Shown here piece by piece: positions 1 through 5,330 of a DNA stretch of 8,346 nt. The translations under genes and the position numbers were made by a program. The notes beneath the pieces were generated by a model. It was not told the origin of the DNA, searched no databases, and was given only the letters and a program-made list of their open reading frames with translations. Origin of the DNA: JAERML01 sp035687895 (lineage in GTDB: Bacteria; Bacteroidota; Ignavibacteria; UBA10030; UBA6906); NCBI GenBank assembly GCA_035687895.1, contig DASRUE010000213.1:1-8346 (forward strand), in the 5' to 3' direction. Numbering within the stretch: the stretch's first letter is position 1; each line of letters opens with the position of its first letter.

Positions 1-1059
1 CTCAAGATACGGGATTGCCATCTTGTATTTTTCCCGATATGAGAGGTCCTCTTTATAACTCGAGCCCTTGCCAGCCTTCATGGCCGCTTCCGATTTCTTG
101 TCTGATTCGGTTTTCATGGCCACACCCCAGTTGAGGTAACCAACGCCAAGGTTGTACATCGCATCCGAGGCAATCTCGTCTGTACTGGCAGGGTCGATGT
201 CCAGCACCGCCTTCAACTGCTCGATGGCCTTTTCGTGTTCATTTTGCTTGAGGAGGTAGACACCGAATGCGTATCGACAGATTCTGTTCTTAGGATCAGC
301 ATCAACACAACTCTTGGTGAGGGCGAGGGCGCTGTCGGACTGGTTGCTCCGCTCATAGGCATCAATGAGAGCGGTGATGTTCTCGGGGTTGAGCGGCTCG
401 GCACTATAGGCTATGCGGAATGCATCGGCCGACTTTGTGAACGCTGCCGTTGCCCCTGCTTCATCTTTTGCAGTCTTTTTCTCCTCCGCCAGAAAATAGT
501 GGACCTGTCCGAGCAGCCGGGCCGCAGAGACATACTTGGAGTTCTTTTGCAGCGCAATGTCGAGGCTGGCTAATGCACCGCTGTAGTCCTTCTTGGCATA
601 GTGGGCAACAGCGGCAAGATAATAGGTACTGGCACTGTCGGGAACGAAAGTAATCGCTGTTTTGAATTTCCCGATCGCCGTATCGTAGTAACTGGACGTG
701 TCCTTTCCTTTGTTGTACGCGCTAATTCCCTCGTTTGTCATCTGTTGCCAGAGCGCAAGTTTGTTGTTCATGATCTCCTTCTTGTGGACATCGGAGATCG
801 CCAGAGCCTTGTTGTAAGCTTCATTTGCAGCGACATATTTCTTCAGTTCAATGCGCACCTGACCAAGGAGGAACCATGCCTCTTCATTCTTGTCATTCTT
901 TGCTACCTCCTTTAACAGGCTTTCTTCCGCCTTGTCGAATTGTTTCTGGGTGATATACAGTCGCGCCGAAGTTGTCTCGGCGGAGCCACACTGGAAACCC
1001 GTAAGGGTGAAGTAGGTCGCCAGCAGCGCGACTACGGCGCCGGGTGTGTAACGTCTCAT
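1..1059 (-). CDS. TPR-repeat lipoprotein, partial (C-terminus beyond window edge)
   Basis: Reading leftward from ATG at 1057-1059 the frame stays open for 353 codons to base 1, so the C-terminus is missing. The N-terminus has a basic start (MRR), a hydrophobic stretch (residues about 8-22) and Cys24 in TGFQC, followed by GSAETTSARLY. This looks like a lipoprotein signal, although the residues before Cys (F-Q) do not fit the strict Gly/Ala lipobox. The rest is helical with TPR-like pairs: about residues 27-91 (KQFDKAEESL, WFLLGQVRIELKKY..A), 145-177 (YYLAAVAHYAKKDYSGALASLD), 178-215 and 261-310 (YAFGVYLLKQNEHEKAIEQL). The start is backed by a GAGGAG Shine-Dalgarno 6-8 bases upstream and by the promoter at 1103-1133. 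TPR lipoproteins usually act as envelope scaffolds for protein-protein contacts. The exact partner cannot be told from sequence. The gene stands divergent from the HIT/icd pair. Confidence 0.85.
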   Translation of the reverse strand, partial: MRRYTPGAVVALLATYFTLTGFQCGSAETTSARLYITQKQFDKAEESLLKEVAKNDKNEEAWFLLGQVRIELKKYVAANEAYNKALAISDVHKKEIMNNKLALWQQMTNEGISAYNKGKDTSSYYDTAIGKFKTAITFVPDSASTYYLAAVAHYAKKDYSGALASLDIALQKNSKYVSAARLLGQVHYFLAEEKKTAKDEAGATAAFTKSADAFRIAYSAEPLNPENITALIDAYERSNQSDSALALTKSCVDADPKNRICRYAFGVYLLKQNEHEKAIEQLKAVLDIDPASTDEIASDAMYNLGVGYLNWGVAMKTESDKKSEAAMKAGKGSSYKEDLSYREKYKMAIPYLE

Positions 1060-1102
1060 GGGTTCTCCTCAGAATAGTCGGTGTGAACAGAGAATTGCGG
1101 TG

Positions 1103-1133
1103 AAAATATAGACAAAGGTCGTTTGAAAAGCAA
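1103..1133 (-). promoter_or_regulatory. Predicted Bacteroidota-type promoter for the TPR lipoprotein gene
   Basis: On the minus strand a TTG (complement of 1131-1133) is followed by exactly 20 bases and then TATATTTT (complement of 1103-1110). This fits the known Bacteroidota -33/-7 pattern (TTG, about 20 bases, TAnnTTTG), except that the last G is T. The predicted transcription start lies about 35-40 bases before the ATG. An imperfect dyad, CAAGGC-AGC-GCTTTG (1131-1145), overlaps the -33 element and could be an operator; that part is speculative. Confidence 0.6.
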
Positions 1134-1156
1134 GGCAGCGCTTTGACCCTCCAATC

Positions 1157-1286
1157 GCCCAACCCATTCATTACGTTGACTTTGGAGCCGCTTTTTGTTA
1201 GGTTGGTACCAGAATTCTTAGCATCAGAAAAAACAATTAGAAGGCACTGCGGCTCATTTGGGGTTCGTGCCTAACTCAACGAATGG
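1157..1286. other. Structured intergenic block of unknown role
   Basis: The 381 bases between the two divergent genes (1060-1440) hold no convincing gene. Within them this block contains several exact inverted pairs: CCATT (1164-1168) with AATGG (1282-1286), next to CGTTGA (1174-1179) with TCAACG (1276-1281), and nested inside these GAGCCGC (1185-1191) with GCGGCTC (1249-1255). Competing pairs are GTTAGG (1197-1202) with CCTAAC (1270-1275), GGCAC (1243-1247) with GTGCC (1267-1271), and CCAACC (1159-1164) with GGTTGG (1201-1206). The crossing pairs would form a pseudoknot or alternative folds. It could be a small structured RNA, an untranslated leader of the HIT gene, or a decayed palindromic element. 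I do not recognise it as a known family. Short pairs of this size can also arise by chance. From 1287 to 1429 I see nothing beyond a weak promoter-like TACCTTGT at 1322. Confidence 0.3.
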
Positions 1287-1440
1287 AATCGCGCCCGCCG
1301 GATCGAGTGGAGAACAAGACCTACCTTGTTTCATCGGAATCATGAGCACAATAGACTATGTCACCCGGTCTTCGCACGTCACGCAATCTCTGGAGATCAA
1401 CGTAATCGGTTGCATCCCCTGTGAGCGATGGAGGTGATGC

Positions 1441-1857
1441 ATGGAGTGCACCTTCTGCAAGATCATCTCTCATCACCTTCCCGCCGAAGTGTTGTACGAA
1501 AACGACCATGTGATTGCGATCCTCGATATCAACCCGATCCATTTCGGCCATGCCCTTGTTATTCCAAAGACACATTGCCTTGATTTTCTCTCCATTCCGG
1601 AGACCGATCTTCACGACGTTCTTCATACAACTCAGATAGTGGCCCGGGCAATTGTGAAAAGTCTCAAGTTGGAAGGTTTCAACATCTTCTCGAACAACGG
1701 CAGGATTGCCGGGCAGTCTGTTTTTCACTTCCACATGCACATCACCCCCCGTTATCCGGGCGACAACATCAAGTTCGTGCTTGAATTAAAATCGTACCAG
1801 GCAGGAGCGATGGCCGATTACGCCGAAAAGATTCGAAAGCATATATCAGAGCAATAG
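1441..1857 (+). CDS. HIT family protein (histidine triad nucleotide-binding/hydrolase)
   Basis: This 138-residue protein has the full HIT-domain layout and the usual length for bacterial HinT-like proteins. The histidine triad is H96-F-H98-M-H100-I-T near the C-terminus; by family rule the middle His (H98) is the nucleophile attacking the alpha-phosphate of nucleotide phosphoramidates or dinucleotides. Cys3 and Cys6 (ECTFC), with His45 in IPKTH and a later His, match the zinc site found in many bacterial members. FNIFSNNGRIAGQSVFHFH is the typical substrate-pocket strand and loop. The ATG is set by a near-perfect Shine-Dalgarno, GGAGGTGAT (1430-1438). The protein should be cytosolic. icd begins 19 bases after the stop, so the two are probably one transcript. 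HIT proteins are general nucleotide hydrolases, and the true substrate cannot be inferred here. Confidence 0.93.
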   Translation: MECTFCKIISHHLPAEVLYENDHVIAILDINPIHFGHALVIPKTHCLDFLSIPETDLHDVLHTTQIVARAIVKSLKLEGFNIFSNNGRIAGQSVFHFHMHITPRYPGDNIKFVLELKSYQAGAMADYAEKIRKHISEQ

Positions 1858-1876
1858 ACCATAGGAGACGACCGCT

Positions 1877-3130
1877 ATGCCATCATATCAGAAGTTGAAA
1901 CCACCGACTCGAGGACAGAAGATAACAATTGTCAATGGAACACTCCGCGTGCCAGACGAACCGGTCATACCGTTTATTGAAGGTGATGGCACCGGGCCGG
2001 ATATCTGGCGTGCCTCCCGGCTCGTGCTGGATGCGGCAGTCGCAAAGGCCTATGAGGGGAAAAGGAAAATTGCCTGGTTCGAGGTGTACGCGGGCGAGAA
2101 AGCCAATGTCGTCTATGGCGAAGGGACTTGGTTGCCAGACGACACCCTCCAAGCAATCAAGGAGTACGTCGTTGCTATCAAGGGACCTTTGACCACACCG
2201 GTAGGTGGCGGGATCAGGTCCATAAACGTTGCACTCCGCCAGATGCTCGATCTGTATGTCTGTCTCCGCCCCGTGCAATACTTTGCGGGCGTCCCATCAC
2301 CGGTGAAGCATCCGGAGAAAGTAGAAATGGTGATCTTCCGTGAGAATACCGAGGACATCTACGCCGGAATCGAATGGAAGGCGGGCACCCCGGAAGCGGC
2401 AAAGGTCGTCCAGTGGCTCCAGACTGAGATGGGAGTGAAGAAAATCCGATTCCCACAGACCTCCAGCATCGGCATCAAACCCGTGTCAAAAGAAGGGACT
2501 GAACGCCTGGTTCGTGCAGCTATCAAGTATGCAATTGCCAACAAGCGTAAGTCCGTTACGTTTGTACACAAAGGAAACATTATGAAGTTTACTGAAGGCG
2601 GTTTCAGGGATTGGGGGTACGAATTAGCAAAGCGCGAGTTTGCACATGAAACCATCTCGTGGGATGAATGCGGCGGGAATCCTCCTTCCGGCAGGATCTT
2701 GATCAAGGACGTGATTGCAGACGCGTTCCTCCAGCAAATCCTCACCCGTCCCGCGGAATACGATGTGATCGCCACATTGAATCTCAATGGGGATTACATT
2801 TCTGACGCTCTTGCAGCCCAAGTCGGTGGAATCGGGATAGCTCCCGGAGGCAACATCAATTATGAGACCGGATTCGCTGTGTTCGAAGCGACTCATGGCA
2901 CGGCACCCAAGTACGCTGGTCTGGACAAAGTGAACCCGGGTTCTGTCATCCTGAGCGGAGAAATGATGTTCCGCTACCTTGGATGGAAGGAAGCTGCGGA
3001 CCTCATCCTCAATGCACTCAACAAGACCATCCAAGCGAAGGTGGTGACCTACGATTTCGCCAGACTAATGGAAGGCGCCAGGGAAGTCAAGTGTTCGGAG
3101 TTCGGCGAGGCGCTGGTGAAGAACATGTAG
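1877..3130 (+). CDS. icd: NADP-dependent isocitrate dehydrogenase
   Basis: This enzyme oxidatively decarboxylates isocitrate to 2-oxoglutarate in the TCA cycle, making NADPH. The 417 residues align along their length with the E. coli Icd type (416 residues). The substrate loop TTPVGGGIRSINVALRQ carries Ser115 (the E. coli Ser113 equivalent, the AceK target), Arg121 and Arg131. FRENTEDIYAGIEWK holds Arg155 and Tyr162. VHKGNIMKFTEG holds catalytic Lys232. NLNGDYISD supplies metal-binding Asp306 and Asp310. ATHGTAPKYAG holds His340, Lys345 and Tyr346, the residues that select NADP over NAD in this family. The clearest difference from E. coli is in the clasp-like region near residues 256-274 (ETISWDECGGNPPSG), which is shorter. 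The start has AGGAG (1863-1867) nine bases upstream. No separate promoter is evident, so it probably shares the HIT transcript. No AceK is present in the window, so phosphorylation control cannot be claimed. Confidence 0.97.
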   Translation: MPSYQKLKPPTRGQKITIVNGTLRVPDEPVIPFIEGDGTGPDIWRASRLVLDAAVAKAYEGKRKIAWFEVYAGEKANVVYGEGTWLPDDTLQAIKEYVVAIKGPLTTPVGGGIRSINVALRQMLDLYVCLRPVQYFAGVPSPVKHPEKVEMVIFRENTEDIYAGIEWKAGTPEAAKVVQWLQTEMGVKKIRFPQTSSIGIKPVSKEGTERLVRAAIKYAIANKRKSVTFVHKGNIMKFTEGGFRDWGYELAKREFAHETISWDECGGNPPSGRILIKDVIADAFLQQILTRPAEYDVIATLNLNGDYISDALAAQVGGIGIAPGGNINYETGFAVFEATHGTAPKYAGLDKVNPGSVILSGEMMFRYLGWKEAADLILNALNKTIQAKVVTYDFARLMEGAREVKCSEFGEALVKNM

Positions 3131-3305
3131 TGGCAGGGTGGGCCGGCAGACAAGGGTTTTCAACAGAGACATTTCCTTGCTGGCGATCCGCACATCCTTT
3201 GGATCTCAACACTTGAAGCAACGTTCCAGTTTTTCTTGATTCAGTTTCCCAATCTCCACCCCATTTCAGGCATGGACGTTGGATCTTTTTCGGACTGATG
3301 TCTTG

Positions 3306-3869
3306 TTAGTGCCGCGAGACGCCACGTCCCATCCACCTTCTGGCTCTGATGGTTTTCAGGACCTCATAGGCCACAACCGGAACCTCAAATGGAGCAGCTG
3401 TACTGTTGAGTGCGTCCAACACTGGAGCAGCGATGTTGTAGTGAGGGTTGTCCACAAGTCCACGCAACACATGCCCAGCGCCTTCCCGGACCCACACTGA
3501 ATCTACGTGGGCAAGCAGTTCTTCCAGCAGCGGAACAAGGGCGGTGTCTCCACAGGCAATCAATCCTTGTGCGGCCAACCAACGTATGTCTCTCTTCTCA
3601 TCCGACAGGGAGAGAACCAGTGCATCCACAGCCCTCTCTCCTTTGATTTCTCCCAGAGCCTTCACTGCCTCCCATCGCACCCGACTCTCAGGCAGTTTCA
3701 GAAGATGTCGGAGATGATCCACCGCATCTCTCCCATACCTTACGAGTTCCTTTCTCGCTCTCTCTCGTACAGGAGCCTCTTCACTGGAAAGGGCAGAGGT
3801 CAGCGATGTGATCACCACATCCACCTCTCCCCGAGTTCGTGTCGTCGTCCCCGCCTCTATGCTTCTCAT
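3306..3869 (-). CDS. HEAT-repeat (PBS lyase-like) protein
   Basis: The 187-residue product is almost entirely tandem helical HEAT repeats of the PBS-lyase-like kind. The clearest units are at about residues 32-60 (APVRERARKELVRYG..AVDHL), 61-91 (SRVRWEAVKALGEIKGERAVDAL) and 92-122 (DIRWLAAQGLIACGDTALVPLLEELL), with weaker ones at 123-150 and near the C-terminus. Such proteins are binding scaffolds without a catalytic site. No signal peptide or membrane segment is visible, so it is likely cytosolic. The frame could extend to a GTG at 3957-3959 (217 residues), but I chose the ATG at 3867-3869. It has a GGAG Shine-Dalgarno seven bases upstream, and the added 30 residues look unrelated to HEAT structure. 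It converges on icd with 175 bases between, and stands divergent from the broken FG-GAP gene. Its partner is unknown. Confidence 0.8.
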   Translation of the reverse strand: MRSIEAGTTTRTRGEVDVVITSLTSALSSEEAPVRERARKELVRYGRDAVDHLRHLLKLPESRVRWEAVKALGEIKGERAVDALVLSLSDEKRDIRWLAAQGLIACGDTALVPLLEELLAHVDSVWVREGAGHVLRGLVDNPHYNIAAPVLDALNSTAAPFEVPVVAYEVLKTIRARRWMGRGVSRH

Positions 3870-3881
3870 ACCCCCCCTCCA
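3870..3881 (-). promoter_or_regulatory. Shine-Dalgarno with seven-G run before the HEAT-repeat gene
   Basis: On the minus strand the sequence before the start is TGGAGGGGGGGT then ATG. The GGAG core sets the ATG at 3867-3869 as the start. The run of seven G (complement of 3871-3877) fills the spacer, so a slip in run length would alter the ribosome-binding spacing. It decides the choice of start over the upstream GTG. Confidence 0.55.
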
Positions 3882-3990
3882 TTCGCTTTGCCTTCTATCT
3901 AGTATAACAGCATGGATGGCGCTCGTGTTTCCTTGTGATGCAGTCTCTCCGGTAGACACATCGGTGAGATGGTGCTAAGTTCTTTCTGCG

Positions 3991-4759
3991 GTGGAGTTTC
4001 TGCAATCCGTTCGCCGAGTTCATAGTGGTTGGATGAGCACGCCATCCTTTGTTGATATCGACAACGATGGTGATCTTGACCTGCTCGTCGGGGCCGAGGA
4101 CGCACCGCTGATGCAGTTCTTCGTGAATCAAGGGTCAAATGTATTTGTGGCCGACAACGGCACCATCGCCGGAGTCACCTCGGTGCGTGATGGACATCCG
4201 CACTTTGTAGATCTTGATCGGGATGGGGATTACGATCTTCTGATTGGAGGTAGCAACGGTCGTCTGCCATTCTACGAAAACACCGGATCGCCTCTGTACC
4301 TGCATGGACACGCAACGATGCGCTGGTAGCGGAGGCGACCGTCCGGCAGAATGCAGCCCCCGGATGCGCTGACCTTGATGAAGATGGGAAGGCGGATATC
4401 GTGGTGGGAGAGTACACCGGGAATTTCACATTCTTCAAGAATCAAATCCCGACCTCTGTCGGGCAAGGCGAGGAAAGGCTCCCGGCAAGTTTCACGCTGC
4501 TACAGAATTATCCGAACCCGTTCAACCCGCGAACGACCATCGGTTACACGATTCCATCGAATCAGAGGGTGAGGTTGAAATCTCTGACGTACTTGGAAGA
4601 AAAATCGCAACTCTCGTTGATGAGCTGCAGACCGGAGGATACTATGAAGTATACTTTGATGCGCGAGAGCTTGCCGGCGGACTCTATTTCTATCGCCTTG
4701 TTCGTGAAACAAGCGAAGAGACAAGGAAGCTGCTTCTTCAGAAACCGAGAACACTCTAA
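3991..4759 (+). pseudogene. Broken secreted FG-GAP/VCBS repeat protein with type IX secretion C-terminal sorting domain
   Basis: Three reading frames in succession encode one protein. Frame one (from about 3991 to about 4290) has two FG-GAP/VCBS units with calcium-type motifs DIDNDGDLD and DLDRDGDYD. After a -1 shift near 4288-4299, frame two continues with VPAWTRNDALV, a third unit (DLDEDGKAD) and the tail start FTLLQNYPNPFNPRTTIGY. After another -1 shift near 4574-4581, frame three supplies ISDVLGRKIATLVDELQ...YFYRLVRE...RKLLLQ and stops at TAA 4757-4759. Each break is explained by one missing base. There is no signal peptide: an in-frame TAA lies at 3976-3978, and the HEAT gene begins just beyond, so the 5' part is lost. 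Intact relatives are exported by the type IX system and anchored or released at the cell surface. This copy should be non-functional. Sequencing error could explain the shifts but not the missing front. Confidence 0.8.
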
Positions 4760-4765
4760 AAAACA

Positions 4766-4793
4766 AAAGAGGCGTCTACTTGGACGCCTCTTT
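4766..4793. terminator. Bidirectional intrinsic terminator
   Basis: A perfect 11-base-pair stem (AAAGAGGCGTC at 4766-4776 with GACGCCTCTTT at 4783-4793) closes a six-base loop. On the plus strand it is followed by a T-rich run (TTTGGCTTCTTGATTTTCT); on the minus strand the A-rich bases 4758-4768 read as a T run. It lies seven bases after the broken FG-GAP frame and 20 bases beyond the stop of the bacilliredoxin gene, so it suits termination from both sides. Confidence 0.88.
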
Positions 4794-4812
4794 GGCTTCT
4801 TGATTTTCTCTC

Positions 4813-5259
4813 CTATCGCGGAGTCTCTTCAGTAACCGCCGGGGAACAGAACTCCTTGAATACCCCGATCAGGTGCTGGGCGATCTGAAAGGCATCACGG
4901 TTTTCGATCTGGTAACGGGGAACGAAGTGGACAAGCTGCCCATCCTTGTACAAAGCCATGGAAGGCGATGAGGGAGGAATATTCCCGAAGTGCTCCCTCG
5001 CCCGCGCAGTGGCCTCGATATCGCCACCAGCAAACACGGTGGTCAGATGGTCCGGCTTCGCCGGAGACTGCTTCAACGCCATTGCAATTCCGGGACGGGC
5101 TTTCCCTGCAGCACATCCACAGACAGAATTCACCACCAACAGCTGCGTCCCCTTCCCTTTCACCGCCGCGTCCACATCTGCTGCACTCCGCAGCTCACGG
5201 AACCCCATGCGTGTCAGCTCATCCCGAAACGGTTGAATCATTCTTGGGTCATACTGCAT
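4813..5259 (-). CDS. BrxA/BrxB family bacilliredoxin
   Basis: The 148-residue product matches the YphP/YqiW (BrxA/BrxB, formerly DUF1094) family along its length. Signature parts are VVNSVCGCAAGKARPG with the CGC active site (Cys47, Cys49), TVFAGGDIEATARAREHF, the PPSSPSMALYKDGQLVHFVPR block (residues about 95-115) and a C-terminal Cys138. In Firmicutes these proteins remove bacillithiol from S-thiolated protein cysteines during recovery from oxidative stress, and some members show weak disulfide isomerase activity. The start at 5257-5259 has a GGAAG-type Shine-Dalgarno eight bases upstream. The gene follows aconitase by 71 bases on the same strand. No clear promoter lies in that gap and a terminator follows the gene, so co-transcription with aconitase is likely. 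Whether this organism makes bacillithiol or a methylated form cannot be seen here. Confidence 0.93.
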   Translation of the reverse strand: MQYDPRMIQPFRDELTRMGFRELRSAADVDAAVKGKGTQLLVVNSVCGCAAGKARPGIAMALKQSPAKPDHLTTVFAGGDIEATARAREHFGNIPPSSPSMALYKDGQLVHFVPRYQIENRDAFQIAQHLIGVFKEFCSPAVTEETPR

Positions 5260-5330
5260 GTCCGGATCTTCCTTCCTGAATTTTGAATGAACAGTCTTTC
5301 AACAACACGTAGTGAACTACCCTTACTAAC

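Noticed and set aside
893..1171. Leftward 92-codon frame in the lipoprotein promoter region
   Set aside because: It overlaps the TPR gene in another frame, crosses that gene's promoter, has no ribosome site and encodes a low-complexity Arg/His-rich peptide.
3185..3205. Possible terminator hairpin GATCC/GGATC after icd
   Set aside because: Only a five-base-pair stem with an 11-base loop and no T run. No convincing terminator is seen between icd and the HEAT gene.
3306..3959. Longer HEAT protein starting at GTG 3957-3959
   Set aside because: The extra 30 residues show no HEAT pattern and the GTG lacks a Shine-Dalgarno, while the ATG at 3869 has one at good spacing.
4574..4581. Programmed -1 ribosomal frameshifting to explain the FG-GAP gene
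   Set aside because: No classic slippery heptamer is present, a second unrelated shift is also needed, and the 5' end is missing. Gene decay is simpler.
5309..5320. Inverted repeat GTAGT-GA-ACTAC between aconitase and bacilliredoxin
   Set aside because: Five base pairs around a two-base centre is too small and unsupported by a nearby promoter to call an operator or terminator.
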